Positions 10,341-20,220 of a DNA stretch of 64,000 nucleotides are shown piece by piece. Positions within the stretch are counted from its first letter, which is position 1; each line of letters begins with the position of its first letter. This DNA comes from Mesorhizobium sp. J428. Lineage in GTDB: Bacteria; Pseudomonadota; Alphaproteobacteria; Rhizobiales; Rhizobiaceae. Position numbers and translations under genes: made by a program. Below the pieces are notes generated by a model that did no database searches, had not been told where the DNA came from, and saw nothing but the letters and a program-made list of their open reading frames with translations. The stretch lies in assembly GCF_024699925.1 (NCBI RefSeq), contig NZ_JAJOMX010000001.1, forward strand, positions 1,774,001 through 1,838,000, read 5' to 3'.

Positions 10341-11538
10341 CTACTTCTTCAGCGCCTCGACGCCCGGCAGGGCCTTGCCCTCCATCCATTCGAGGAAGGC
10401 GCCGCCAGCGGTGGAGATATAGGTGAAGTCGTCGGCCACGCCGGCATGGTTGAGCGCAGCCACCGTGTCGCCGCCCCCCCGCGACGGAGACCAGCTTGCC
10501 GGCCTTGGTGCGCGCCGCCGCATGCCTCGCCGCGGCCACCGTCGCCGTGTCGAAGGGCTCGATCTCGAAGGCGCCGAGCGGGCCGTTCCAGACCAGCGTC
10601 GCGGCGCGGTCGATCCAGTCGGTCACCGCCTTCACGGTCTTCGGGCCCACGTCGAGGATCATCGCGTCGGACGGCACCGCCGTGACGTCGACCGTCTCGT
10701 TGGCCGCGCCCGCCTTGAACTCGCGCGCGACCACGCCGTCGGTCGGTAGCACGATGGCGCAGCCGGCGGTGGCGGCCTCGATCATGATCTGCTTGGCGGT
10801 GGCCGCGAGGTCGTGCTCGCACAGCGACTTGCCGACATCCTCGCCGCGCGCGGCGAGGAAGGTGTTGGCCATGCCGCCGCCGATCACCAGCGCGTCGACC
10901 TTGGTCACGAGGTTCATCAGGAGGTCGATCTTGGTCGACACCTTGGCGCCGCCGACGATGGCGACGACCGGGCGCACCGGAGTGCCGAGCCCCTTCTCCA
11001 GCGCCGATAGCTCCTCCTCCATCGTGCGGCCGGCGAAGGCCGGCAGGATCTTGGCGATGCCCTCGGTCGAGGCATGCGCGCGGTGCGCGGCCGAGAAGGC
11101 ATCGTTGACGTAGAGGTCGCCGTTTTCCGCCAGCTTCGCCGCGAAGTCCGGGTCGTTCTTCTCTTCGCCCTTGTGGAAGCGGGTGTTCTCCAGCAGCAGG
11201 ATGCCGCCGTCGGGCAGCGCCGCGATGGCGTTCGCCGCGGCCGGCCCGATGCAATCGTCGGCGAAGGCGACGGCCCGGCCGAGGACCCCAGCGGTCGCGG
11301 TCGCGATCGGCGCGAGCGACTGCGCCGGATCGGGCGCCCCCTTCGGACGGCCGAAATGCGCCAGCAGCACCACCTTGGCGCCCTTGTCGGAGAGTTCGAG
11401 AATGGTCGGCGCGACGCGCTCGATGCGGGTGGCGTCGCTCACCGCCCCGTCCTGCACCGGCACGTTGAGATCGACCCGCACCAGCACGCGCTTGCCCTTC
11501 GCCGCGCCGATGTCGTCGAGAGTCCTGAAATCGGCCAT
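10341..11538 (-). CDS. pgk: Phosphoglycerate kinase (single-base frameshift near C-terminus)
   Basis: Glycolytic kinase transferring phosphate between 1,3-bisphosphoglycerate and ADP. The N-terminus [20 protein letters not shown], the substrate loop [18 protein letters not shown], and [12 protein letters not shown] are typical. ATG 11538 follows GGAGGACGGC. At 10474-10480 a run of seven C (G on the coding strand) shifts the frame after VSVAGG; removing one base restores [13 protein letters not shown] and the normal end GVEALKK. The corrected protein is about 398 residues, the usual length. An assembly indel is the likeliest explanation, because an essential gene should not be broken. Confidence 0.92.
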
Positions 11539-11685
11539 GCCGTCCTCCATTGCCCGCCGGTCTCCACGCCGGCCAAATCGCGCCGGACCATACAGACGGC
11601 GAAGCCAAGCGCAAGAGAGTGGCGACTGTTGGGAGCATGTTCGAGCCGCAAGGCGGCCCTATCTCGTGATGGATCAGTCTCGCCA

Positions 11686-11773
11686 GGGGAGAAGGGGTTG
11701 GCGCCGACGTCCGCGACCCCCGCTCCCCTCGGGGAGAGGGTCGCGAGGCGAAGCCGAGCCGGGTGAGGGGGGC
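11686..11773. repeat. Palindromic intergenic repeat near pgk promoter
   Basis: A GC-rich stretch with nested hairpins, including CTCCCCTCGGGGAGAG and a right end reading GAGCCGGGTGAGGGGG. Its composition and end resemble the elements at 4.6 kb and 61.9 kb, though it is shorter and its left boundary is unclear. It lies between the ankyrin gene stop and pgk and codes for nothing. Confidence 0.5.
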
Positions 11774-11800
11774 GCCCTCGGCAAGCTGGCACCACCCGAG

Positions 11801-13441
11801 CTACCCTCGGCCCAGCAAAAACTCCGCCACCTCGTCAGAAAACCTCTTGCGCCCGCCGTCGATCACCACGTCCCCAGACCCCTCCGGGTCCGGTTCGCCG
11901 CGTGGCATGCCGTGGGCGACGAGGGCCTCGGCACAGCCGAGCCAGTCGCCGTCCGGCTCGGGCTCGTTGATGGAGCCCCAGGAGAGCGTGCCGCAGACAT
12001 TGTCGCCGAAGCCGTGTTCCCCGCGCCAGTCCGCCCCCTTTTCCAGCAGGAAACGCGCGAGCCCGGCGTCGCCGCGGAAGACGGCGTGGTTCAGCGCCGA
12101 GGCGTTCCAGTCGCCGCCGCGGGTCTCAATCGGCCAGCCGAGGCCGACCATCAGCTCAATGGCCTCGCGACGGCCGAGCGCGGCGAGCTCCGGCAGCATC
12201 TTCAGCCGCTCCGGCGGCAGCGACGCCGGAAGGTCCGGCCGGCGCGACTGAAGGACCCGCGCTGCGGCCTCGTCGGCGGCGGCGCACGCCGCGACGAACT
12301 GCTCCTCCTCCGTCATGTCCTCGCCGCCCGCAGCCTCGCGCAGCAGCGCGGCGACGTCCGGCAGCCCGAAGCGCAGCGCGAGGCGGTAGGCGCTCGTCCC
12401 GTCGCGCGAACGCACGCACGGATCCGCGCCCGCATCGAGCAGCGCCTGGACATGCGCCGCGGACCGTCCGCGCCGGATCGCCCAGAGCAGCGGCCGGCCC
12501 CAGTCGGTCGTCGGCGCGCTGCCGGCCTTCTCGTTCGGATCGCCGCCCGCGCCCAGCAGCAGCTTGAGCGATTCGAGATTGTCGAGGTCCAGCACGCGGT
12601 ATTGCGCATTGGTGCCCTCGATCCGCGCCCCCGCCGCCAGCAGCAGCCGGGTGACGTCGGGGTTCTCCAGCGAATGGTAGAGCGACTCGTTGTCGTTCGG
12701 ATCGGCCCCGGCATCGAGCAGCAGCCGCGTCATCTCCGGATCGCGGTTCTGGCCGGCCGCGCCATAGAGCGCGGAGAGGCGATATTCCGTCGACGGCTCT
12801 GCCAGCGACGCCGGCGGCCAGCGGCTCCACACCGACTGGTCGGGGTCTGCCCCGGCGTCGAGCAGCAGCTTCGCGGCGGCATGCAGCCGGTCGCGGTACG
12901 CCGGCAGCCGCGCGAGGCCGGAATGCGTGACCGCGACCAGCGGCGGCAGGCTCAGCGGACCACCGGGCCGGTCGACCCAGCCCGGGTCCCGTTCCACTGC
13001 TGCGGCAAGGACGGCCGTGTCGCCGATCGCGCAGGCGAGCCAGGGATCGCCCGCCGTCAGGTCCGGCCGGTCCTCCAGCAGGCGGGCGGCGGCGGCGGGG
13101 CTGGCGCGGTTGGTGCCGCCGGCGATGTCGCCAGGATAGACGAGCCGCAGCCAGTTGAGCACCAGCGTGCCGCGGTCGGCGGAGAAGGCGCGACGGGCTG
13201 CGACATAGGCGCCGAGCTCCGCCCATGAGGCGAAGCCGTATTCGCGCGCAAGGCAGGACTGCGCATCGTGCAGACGCAGGCCGAGGGCGGCGATGGCCGC
13301 GTCGTCCTTGCCGGCGGCAAGCGGCAGCGCGTCACGGAAGCGCGCAAGCGCGTCGGGATCATTGCGCCGGTAGCCGGAGAGCAGATCCTTCGCCTGCTTC
13401 TTCAGCTGGTCGAGATTGGGATGGTCGGGAAGACGTTTCAT
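11801..13441 (-). CDS. Ankyrin-repeat protein
   Basis: A 546-residue cytoplasmic protein without a signal peptide. Ankyrin-type repeats ending in LLLDAGADPD, LLLDAGADPND, LLLAAGARIEG, LLLGAGGDPNE, ALLDAGADP and LLEKGADW span about residues 160-520. The N-terminal 90 residues (LKKQAKDLLSGYRRNDPDAL, EYGFASWAELGAYV) form a region often found before bacterial ankyrin repeats. ATG 13441 has GGAGG 4 bases upstream. Repeats imply protein binding, but the partner is unknown. It lies between pgk and the antiporter with no clear functional link. Confidence 0.85.
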   Translation of the reverse strand: MKRLPDHPNLDQLKKQAKDLLSGYRRNDPDALARFRDALPLAAGKDDAAIAALGLRLHDAQSCLAREYGFASWAELGAYVAARRAFSADRGTLVLNWLRLVYPGDIAGGTNRASPAAAARLLEDRPDLTAGDPWLACAIGDTAVLAAAVERDPGWVDRPGGPLSLPPLVAVTHSGLARLPAYRDRLHAAAKLLLDAGADPDQSVWSRWPPASLAEPSTEYRLSALYGAAGQNRDPEMTRLLLDAGADPNDNESLYHSLENPDVTRLLLAAGARIEGTNAQYRVLDLDNLESLKLLLGAGGDPNEKAGSAPTTDWGRPLLWAIRRGRSAAHVQALLDAGADPCVRSRDGTSAYRLALRFGLPDVAALLREAAGGEDMTEEEQFVAACAAADEAAARVLQSRRPDLPASLPPERLKMLPELAALGRREAIELMVGLGWPIETRGGDWNASALNHAVFRGDAGLARFLLEKGADWRGEHGFGDNVCGTLSWGSINEPEPDGDWLGCAEALVAHGMPRGEPDPEGSGDVVIDGGRKRFSDEVAEFLLGRG

Positions 13442-13644
13442 GGAACCTCCGTGCATGGAACGCCGACGACCCGCAAATCCGGCTGCACAAAGGTCTGGAA
13501 AGACATCTCAGCAATGCAAGTGGGTTCAACCCTTCCCGCGGGCCCGGGCGCGGCTTGCACCGCGACGGCGACCTTAGGGCGACAGCCGCGCCGGGGTCAA
13601 TGCCGCGGCTCCGCGTTGACGCAGGCTGCACTGCCGGACTGGCG

Positions 13645-15474
13645 TCACGGCACCGGCTCTCCCGGCGTCTTCGCGCTGCGGCGGCGCAGGAAGGCGGCGA
13701 GCCGGTCGCGAATCTCGCCGGCAGTGAGCAGCAGCGGCATGGAGGGCGCCAGCTCCTGCGGTTCGAGCGCCAGGCCAACCGAATCGATCGCGCCCTTGTC
13801 GTCGGTGTCGCGCACGATCAGCTCGATCGGACCGAGCGAGACGCGGTCGGCATATTCCGCGTGGCCGCCGAGTCGCGCCAGCATCAGCTGAGCGATGGTG
13901 AGCTCGGCCTCCCCCTCACGCAGTTCCGCGCCATAAGCGGCGCTGATCTCGCGCGCGAGGTGATCCGGTTCGACGGTGAACGCGCCGAAGAACTCCTCGT
14001 CGTCCGCTGCCAGCGATACCCTGGTAGCGAACAGCCGGTCGAGCAGGCGCGGATAACGATCGGAGACGAAGATGTAGACGAGGTCGTCGACCATGAGGCG
14101 GCCGGCGTCCTGCGGCTTGAGCGAACGGCCCTCGCGGATCACCAGCGACGGGCGGGCCCAGCGCGGGATGCGCCCGCCGCGTGCGACGGGGCTGCCGGGC
14201 GCCACGCGATAGGCCAGAAGTTCGTGATGCGCCGAACCTGGCAGTTCCAGTTCGACCTTGTCGAGCGGACCGCTGCGCGGCGGGATGATCAGCCCGAGCC
14301 GTCGCGCAACCGGACCGATCGTCCAGCCCTGGACCAGCAGCGATACGAGCACGATGATGAAGGCGATGTTGAACAGCGCCCGGCCGTTGTCGAGATTGGC
14401 GATGATCGGCGTCAGCGCGAGTAGAATGGACACTGCCCCGCGCAGGCCGACCCACGAGATGAACGCCGTCTCAGCGCGCGCGAAGCGAAAAGGCAGCAGG
14501 CAGAGCGACACCGCGACGGGGCGCGCGACGAAGATAAGGAACAGCGACAGCACGACAGCCACCGGTATGATGGCGAGGAACTGCGACGGCGTGGCGAAGA
14601 GGCCGAGCACCAGGAACATGATGATCTGCGCCAGCCACGAGATGCCATCCTGGAAGCGCTTGAGCGTGGCCGTCGAACGCATGCCGGAATTGCCGGCCAC
14701 CAGGCCGGCGATATAGACCGCCACGAAGCCCGAGCCGTGCACCGCGCCCGTGACGCCAAACAGCATCAGCGCCAGAGTGATGACAAAGATCGGCAACAGC
14801 CCCGGATCGAGCTTCAGCCGGTCGACGAACATCACGATCAGGCGTCCGCCGAGCAGCCCGGCGAGCGCGCCGATGCCCATTTCCCGCAGGAAGCCGACCA
14901 CGACGTTCAGGGCAAGCTCGCCCGCGCGCAAGGCCTCACCTGCGCCGATCATCTCGACAAAGGCGAGAGTCAGGAAGATGGCGATCGGATCGTTGGAGCC
15001 CGACTCGATTTCGAGCGTGTTGCGCACCCGCTCGCGGATGTTGAGATTGCCGGCACGCAGCAGGAAGAACACCGCCGCCGCATCGGTCGAGGCGATGATT
15101 GATCCGAGCAGGAAGGATTCCAGCCAGTCGAAATCGGTGAAGGCGACCGTGAAGACACCGAACAGGCCGGCGGTCAGGATAACGCCGACCGTGGCGAGCG
15201 AGACGGCCGGTGGCGCAGCCATGCGCAGCGAGGACAGCGGCGTGCCGAAGCCGGAATCGAACAGGATGACGGCAAGTGCTATCGCGCCGATGAAGTAGGA
15301 GGCCGACGCGTTGTCGAACGGGATGCCGAGTCCGTCCTGTCCGGCGAGAAGCCCGATGCCGAGGAAGAGCAACAACAGCGGGGCGCCGAAGCGGAAGGCG
15401 ATCAGGCTCGAGAACGCCGCCGCGAGCACCATCGCGGTGCCGATGAGCGTGACGAGATAGACCCCTTCGAACAT
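13645..15474 (-). CDS. Potassium/proton antiporter (CPA1 family, NhaP2/CvrA-like)
   Basis: Inner-membrane antiporter of 609 residues. About twelve helices occupy residues 1-390, with the ion-binding segment IASTDAAAVFFLL and ESGSNDPIAIFLTL. A cytoplasmic RCK_C-like domain follows (LAYRVAPGSPVARGGRIP to about residue 480), then a CorC/HlyC-type domain to the end. This order is that of NhaP2/CvrA proteins, which expel K+ and support osmotic and pH adaptation. It lies on the same strand as gap, upstream of the ankyrin gene, but probably has its own promoter in the 160-bp gap before it. Confidence 0.9.
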   Translation of the reverse strand: MFEGVYLVTLIGTAMVLAAAFSSLIAFRFGAPLLLLFLGIGLLAGQDGLGIPFDNASASYFIGAIALAVILFDSGFGTPLSSLRMAAPPAVSLATVGVILTAGLFGVFTVAFTDFDWLESFLLGSIIASTDAAAVFFLLRAGNLNIRERVRNTLEIESGSNDPIAIFLTLAFVEMIGAGEALRAGELALNVVVGFLREMGIGALAGLLGGRLIVMFVDRLKLDPGLLPIFVITLALMLFGVTGAVHGSGFVAVYIAGLVAGNSGMRSTATLKRFQDGISWLAQIIMFLVLGLFATPSQFLAIIPVAVVLSLFLIFVARPVAVSLCLLPFRFARAETAFISWVGLRGAVSILLALTPIIANLDNGRALFNIAFIIVLVSLLVQGWTIGPVARRLGLIIPPRSGPLDKVELELPGSAHHELLAYRVAPGSPVARGGRIPRWARPSLVIREGRSLKPQDAGRLMVDDLVYIFVSDRYPRLLDRLFATRVSLAADDEEFFGAFTVEPDHLAREISAAYGAELREGEAELTIAQLMLARLGGHAEYADRVSLGPIELIVRDTDDKGAIDSVGLALEPQELAPSMPLLLTAGEIRDRLAAFLRRRSAKTPGEPVP

Positions 15475-15589
15475 CCCCGATCCCTTTCCCTCTCCTCCTC
15501 ATGGGATAGTGCGGCGAAGAGAAGGCGCGGCGGAAACAATTGCATGGTGGGGGTTGATATTTTCTCCTGAACCGGTGTCCGGAACGAAA

Positions 15590-15611
15590 ATGCCCGGCCG
15601 GAGCCGGGCAT
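15590..15611 (-). terminator. Rho-independent terminator of gap
   Basis: Inverted repeat ATGCCCGG / CCGGGCAT (15590-15597 and 15604-15611) with a 6-base loop. It lies 25 bp past the gap stop, and on the minus strand the stem runs into TTTTCG. Confidence 0.8.
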
Positions 15612-15635
15612 CTGGAAATGAGACGGAACTGAGTG

Positions 15636-16646
15636 TCAGCCGATGAGCTTGCCCAGCGCCACTGCCGTGTCGCCCATGCGGTTCGAGAAGCCCCACTCGT
15701 TGTCGTACCAGGACAGCACCGAAACGAAGTTGCCGTCCATGACCTTGGTCTGGTCGAGTGCAACCGTCGAGGAATGCGGGTCGTGATTGAAGTCGATCGA
15801 AACGTTCGGGTGACGCGTCACGCCGAGGATGCCCTTGAGCCTGCCTTCGGAAGCGGCGATCAGCGCGTTGTTGACCTCCTCCACCGAGGTGGCCTTCTTG
15901 GCGACGAACTTGAGGTCGACCAGCGAGACGTTCGGGGTCGGCACACGCACCGAGATGCCGTCCAGCTTGCCCTTGAGCTCCGGCAGCACCAGGCCGACGG
16001 CCTTGGCAGCGCCCGTCGAGGTCGGGATCTGCGACAGCGCGGCGGCGCGGGCGCGGTAGAGGTCCTTGTGCATTGTGTCGAGCGTCGGCTGGTCGCCGGT
16101 GTAGGAATGGATGGTGGTCATCATTCCCTTCTCGATGCCGATCGCGTCGTTCAGCACCTGGGCCACCGGTGCCAGGCAGTTGGTGGTGCACGACGCGTTG
16201 GAGATGACCATGTGGTCCTTCGACAGCTTGTCGTGATTGACGCCGTAGACGACGGTCAGGTCGGCGCCGTCCGACGGCGCCGAGACGATGACGCGCTTGG
16301 CGCCGGCGGTCAGGTGCGCGGCAGCCTTGTCACGGGCGGTGAAGATGCCGGTGCATTCGAGAGCGATGTCGATGCCGAGTTCCTTCCAGGGAAGCTGCGA
16401 CGGGTCCTTGATCGCGGTGACCTTGAAGGAATCGGTGCCGATCGAGATGACGTCGCCTTTGACCGAGACTTCACCCGGGAAGCGGCCGTGGACGCTGTCG
16501 AAGCGGAGCAGGTGCGCATTGGTCTCAACCGGGCCGAGGTCGTTGACGGCCACCACGTCGATGTCCTTGCGGCCGGATTCATAGATGGCGCGGACGATGT
16601 TGCGGCCGATCCGGCCAAATCCGTTGACTGCTACCCTGACGGTCAT
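15636..16646 (-). CDS. gap: Glyceraldehyde-3-phosphate dehydrogenase
   Basis: Cytosolic NAD-dependent dehydrogenase of 336 residues. The N-terminal Rossmann motif is [16 protein letters not shown], the catalytic cysteine C153 lies in [12 protein letters not shown], and [13 protein letters not shown] near the end is typical. It lies 51 bp downstream of tkt on the same strand and ends in a hairpin terminator, so tkt-gap is probably one unit. The D/L pattern [12 protein letters not shown] after strand 2 fits a rhizobial GapA-type enzyme; cofactor choice is not proven. Confidence 0.96.
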   Translation of the reverse strand: MTVRVAVNGFGRIGRNIVRAIYESGRKDIDVVAVNDLGPVETNAHLLRFDSVHGRFPGEVSVKGDVISIGTDSFKVTAIKDPSQLPWKELGIDIALECTGIFTARDKAAAHLTAGAKRVIVSAPSDGADLTVVYGVNHDKLSKDHMVISNASCTTNCLAPVAQVLNDAIGIEKGMMTTIHSYTGDQPTLDTMHKDLYRARAAALSQIPTSTGAAKAVGLVLPELKGKLDGISVRVPTPNVSLVDLKFVAKKATSVEEVNNALIAASEGRLKGILGVTRHPNVSIDFNHDPHSSTVALDQTKVMDGNFVSVLSWYDNEWGFSNRMGDTAVALGKLIG

Positions 16647-16697
16647 GTTCGATCTCCGAAGTGCGGAAGGAAAGGCGGGCGCGGGGCGTCCGCCGGA

Positions 16698-18693
16698 TTA
16701 CTTGGTGGGATGAAGCAGCTTCTCGGCGGCAGCGGCGGCGGCGTCCGCCGTGATGCCGAAATGCTCGTAGAGCTTCTCGTAGCGGGCCGCTCGCGCCGAA
16801 GCCGTGCATGCCGATGAAGACGCCGTCGCGGCCGATGAAGCGGTCCCAGCCCTGGCGGATGCCGGCCTCGATGGCGATGTTCACCTTCGAATTGCCGATG
16901 ATCGCGGCCTGGTAGTCCTTGCTCTGCTGCTCGAACAGCTCGAAGCAGGGCACCGAGACGACGCGGGTCGGATGGCCGTGCGCCTGCAGCTTGTCGCGGG
17001 CGGCGAGCGCGATCTCGACCTCGGAGCCGGTGGCGAAGATCGTCACCACCGCGTCGTCGGACGCCTGCGCCAGCTCATAGGCGCCACGGGCCGACAGGTT
17101 CTCCTCGGAATATTCCTTGCGCACCGCCGGCAGGTTCTGGCGGGTCAGCGCGATCGTGGAGGGCGCGGTGCGCGAATTGAGCGCGATCTCCCAGCATTCC
17201 GCCGTCTCCATCGCGTCCGCCGGGCGGAAGACGAGATGGTTCGGGATGGCGCGCAGGGCCGCAACCTGCTCCACCGGCTGGTGCGTCGGGCCGTCTTCGC
17301 CGAGGCCGATGGAATCGTGCGTCATCACGAAGACGACGCGCTGGTGCATCAGCGAGGCCAGTCGCATCGCCGGCCGCGCGTAGTCGGAGAACACCAGGAA
17401 CGTGCCCGAATAGGGAATCAGCCCGCCATGCAGCGCCATGCCGTTCATGGCCGCCGCCATGCCGTGCTCGCGGATGCCGTAATAGACGTAGCGGCCGGAA
17501 TAGTCGGCCGGGGTGACCGGCTTGGTCTGGCTGGTCTTGGTGTTGTTGGAGCCGGTGAGGTCCGCCGAGCCGCCGATCGTCTCGGGCACGGCGCCGTTCA
17601 GCACCTCCAGCGCCATCTCCGACGACTTGCGGGTGGCGACCTTCGGCTTGTCGGCCGCGAGCTTCTGCTTGTAGGCGGCCATCGCCGGCTCGAATCCGCC
17701 CGGCAGGTCGCCGCGCATGCGACGCTCGAACTCGGAGCGCTTGTCGGCGTCGGTCGCGGCAAGGCGGGTCTCCCACTCCTTGCGCTTCTTGACCGAGCGC
17801 AGGCCTGCGAGCCGCCAGGCGTCGAGGATGTCGGACGGCACCTCGAAGGGAGCAGCCGTCCAGCCGAGCGCCTTGCGGGTGGCCTCGATCTCTTCCTTGC
17901 CGAGCGGCGAGCCGTGCACCTTGTTGGTGCCGGCCTTGTTCGGCGCACCGAAGCCGATCGTCGTCTTGCAGGCGATCAGGCTGGGGCGAGGATCATGCCG
18001 CGCGGTCTCGATCGCCTGGGCGATCGCGTCCGGGTCGTGGCCGTCGCAGGCGATGGTGTGCCAGCCCGACGCCTCGAACCGCTCCAGCTGATCGGTCGAA
18101 TCCGACAGCGACACCGGGCCGTCGATCGAGATGTTGTTGTTGTCCCAGAACACGACCAGCTTGCCGAGCTTGAGATGCCCGGCGAGTGCGATTGCCTCCT
18201 GGCTGATGCCCTCCATCAGGCAGCCGTCGCCGGCAAGCACATATGTCCAGTGGTCGACGAGGTCGTTGCCGAAGGAGGCGTTGAGGATGCGCTCGGCGAG
18301 CGCGAAGCCGACCGAGTTGGCGAGGCCCTGGCCGAGCGGGCCCGTCGTCGTCTCGATGCCGGCGGCGTGGCCGTATTCGGGATGGCCGGCGGTCTTCGAG
18401 CCGAGCTGGCGGAAGTTCTTGATCTCGTCGATCGTGATGTCCTCATAGCCGGTCAGGTAGAGGAGGGAGTAGAGCAGCATCGAGCCGTGGCCGGCCGAGA
18501 GGATGAAGCGGTCGCGGTCGGGCCAGTGCGGGTTGGCCGGGTCGAAGGTCAGATACTTGGTGAACAGCACGGTGGCGATGTCGGCCGCCCCCATAGGCAG
18601 GCCGGGATGGCCGGAGTTGGCTTTTTCGACCGCATCCATCGACAGGAAGCGGATCGCGTTCGCCATCCGGTCGTGCTTTTCACGTGACGTCAT
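16698..18693 (-). CDS. tkt: Transketolase (single-base frameshift near C-terminus)
   Basis: Thiamine-diphosphate enzyme of the pentose phosphate pathway. Landmarks are [18 protein letters not shown], the ThDP motif [13 protein letters not shown]...[22 protein letters not shown], and [20 protein letters not shown] 18693 has GAGG 6 bases upstream. After GMHGFGAS the frame breaks near 16784-16790; dropping one base of the GGCCCGC stretch restores [16 protein letters not shown] and a stop at 16698. The corrected length of about 664 residues is normal. An assembly indel is more likely than a real pseudogene. Confidence 0.92.
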
Positions 18694-18928
18694 CTTGTAC
18701 CTCGAGCCCTTGAAGGCCCGGGGCGGACGCGCATCAGCCGCATCCCCCCGGAAAATGCGAGGGACACATAGCAGGTGCCGGACACCTGTCAACGCGCGGA
18801 GCGCTCGGATAGCAGGGGAAAGCCGGCGCGCTTTGTTGACGCCCGCTTCGCCCGACGCCTAAGCTTGACAGGATAATTCGTTCGAATAATGCGCGATTCG
18901 CGCGTCGGGACGGCTGGAACGCTCAACA

Positions 18929-19201
18929 ATGACCGGCGATGTCACCCTGAAGGAAGTCATCAACCGGCTCGGCAAGGCGATCGCCACGCTGGAGGATGCG
19001 GTGGCTGCGCGGCTGGAACGGGACCAGGATTATGCCGAGGCAGAGGCCGAGGTGCAGCGCATGAACACCGACCGCGCCCGCCTCGCCCAGGAGCTCGACG
19101 CCTCCGAGGCGCGGGCGGAGCGGCTGGAAGGCGCCAACAAGGAAGTCTCGCGCCGGCTCGTGACGGCGATGGAGACGATCCGCGCCGTGCTGGACAGGTA
19201 G
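18929..19201 (+). CDS. DUF4164-type coiled-coil protein
   Basis: A 90-residue, highly charged protein that is almost entirely predicted coiled coil (LKEVINRLGKAIATLEDAVA, then heptads to the end). No membrane segment or signal. It is 12 bp upstream of zapA and presumably co-transcribed, which hints at a role near cell division, but no function is established for the family. Divergent tkt starts about 235 bp away. Confidence 0.75.
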   Translation: MTGDVTLKEVINRLGKAIATLEDAVAARLERDQDYAEAEAEVQRMNTDRARLAQELDASEARAERLEGANKEVSRRLVTAMETIRAVLDR

Positions 19202-19213
19202 CGGGAGGCTCGG

Positions 19214-19570
19214 ATGGCACAAGTCACCGTAACCATCGACGGCAAGCAGTATCGGATGGCCTGCGACGAGGGCCAGGAAGAGCACCTGATCGACCTCGCG
19301 AACAGGTTCGACCGCTATGTCGGCCACCTCAAGGGCTCGTTCGGCGAGATCGGCGACCACCGGCTAACCGTCATGGCCGGCATCATGGTGATGGACGAAT
19401 TCTCCGAACTGCAGCGCCGCGTGAAGGGCATGGAGACCGAGATCGAGACGCTGCGCAAGACCCGCGACGACGCGTTGATCAAGGCCGACAAGAACGACGC
19501 CGCCCTCACCGGCGCGCTCGCGGGGCTGGCGGAGCGGATGGAAGTACTGGCGGAGCGGATCAAGGGGTGA
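19214..19570 (+). CDS. zapA: Cell division protein ZapA
   Basis: A 118-residue FtsZ-associated protein that promotes Z-ring bundling. The N-terminal globular part has QVTVTIDGKQYRMACDEGQE and LIDLANRFDRYVGHLKGSFG; the rest is a long coiled coil (LQRRVKGMETEIETLRK). The second gene of a pair with the DUF4164 protein; the stop is 6 bp from a convergent GNAT gene. The family call rests on the N-terminal domain and the helix pattern. Confidence 0.88.
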   Translation: MAQVTVTIDGKQYRMACDEGQEEHLIDLANRFDRYVGHLKGSFGEIGDHRLTVMAGIMVMDEFSELQRRVKGMETEIETLRKTRDDALIKADKNDAALTGALAGLAERMEVLAERIKG

Positions 19571-19576
19571 GACGCC

Positions 19577-19876
19577 TCACCGCTTCAGCACATCGTCCCA
19601 GTCCGGCGCGTGGCGCGTGATCTCGTCGGCCACGAACCAGCAGGTCGGCGTGATCTTCCAGCCGTTGGCCCGCGCATCGGCGATCAGGCGTTCGACCAGC
19701 GCTTCGGCGATGCCGTCGCCGCGATAGGGCACCGGCACGAAGGTGTGGTCGGCGATGATGTGGTCGTCAGACACCTTGACGAAGGTCAGCCGCGAATCCT
19801 CGCCGTTGGGCATCGGGACGAAGTAGCGGCCACCCTTCGGCGTGGTCTCGAACCGGATGGAAGCGTCGTGGTCCAT
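19577..19876 (-). CDS. Small GNAT-like N-acetyltransferase (COG2388 type)
   Basis: A 99-residue minimal acetyltransferase-fold protein. It has an acetyl-CoA loop YRGDGIAEALVERLIADA and a conserved TCWFV stretch with cysteine. ATG 19876 was chosen with GGAG 8 bases upstream over a start at 19915. It is paralogous to the next gene upstream (19922-20218): both share RYF, DHT.VP, YRG/FRG and the ending DWDDVLKR or EWADVLKH. Substrate unknown. Confidence 0.78.
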   Translation of the reverse strand: MDHDASIRFETTPKGGRYFVPMPNGEDSRLTFVKVSDDHIIADHTFVPVPYRGDGIAEALVERLIADARANGWKITPTCWFVADEITRHAPDWDDVLKR

Positions 19877-19921
19877 ACTGCGGGCTCCGTTCATCTCATC
19901 CGGGTCAATGCACAAGCGGCG

Positions 19922-20218
19922 TCAATGTTTCAGCACGTCGGCCCATTCCGGATGCCGGCGGAACTGCGCCGCGGCGAAGGGGCAGAGCGGGATGATCGTC
20001 TTGCCCGCCTTGCGGATGTCCTCCACCGCGCGGGTGACGAGCTTGAGCCCGGCGCCTTGCCCGCGGAAGGCGTCCGGCACCTCGGTGTGGTCGATGATGA
20101 CCTGGTGCTCGCCGATCTTCGTATAGGTCATCTCGGCCGTCTCGCCGGTGGCGAGACGGATGAAATAGCGGCCCTTGGAGCCGGTCTCCTCGACCTTGAT
20201 TTCGGGAAGTTCGGACAT
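19922..20218 (-). CDS. Small GNAT-like N-acetyltransferase (COG2388 type), paralogue
   Basis: A 98-residue protein with the acetyl-CoA loop FRGQGAGLKLVTRAVEDIRK and the cysteine motif IIPLCPFAAAQFRRHP of this family. It lies 2 bp downstream of the esterase gene and 45 bp upstream of its paralogue, so it is likely the third gene of a dioxygenase-esterase-GNAT operon. Substrate unknown. Confidence 0.8.
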   Translation of the reverse strand: MSELPEIKVEETGSKGRYFIRLATGETAEMTYTKIGEHQVIIDHTEVPDAFRGQGAGLKLVTRAVEDIRKAGKTIIPLCPFAAAQFRRHPEWADVLKH

Positions 20219-20220
20219 GA

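Noticed and set aside
8449..10422. 657-codon plus-strand frame overlapping tctB and tctA
   Set aside because: Out-of-frame shadow; TctB and TctA families are recognisable in the other frame with good ribosome sites.
10341..11538. pgk as a true pseudogene
   Set aside because: One extra base in a 7-base homopolymer, full-length recovery when removed, and five similar single-base breaks elsewhere make an assembly error likelier.
11171..13228. Long open frame (over 680 codons) on the plus strand across pgk and the ankyrin gene
   Set aside because: Antisense shadow of high-GC coding DNA; Arg/Pro/Ala-rich with no domain, while the minus strand encodes recognisable proteins.
16804..18687. 627-codon plus-strand open frame opposite transketolase
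   Set aside because: Antisense shadow; transketolase is unmistakable on the minus strand.
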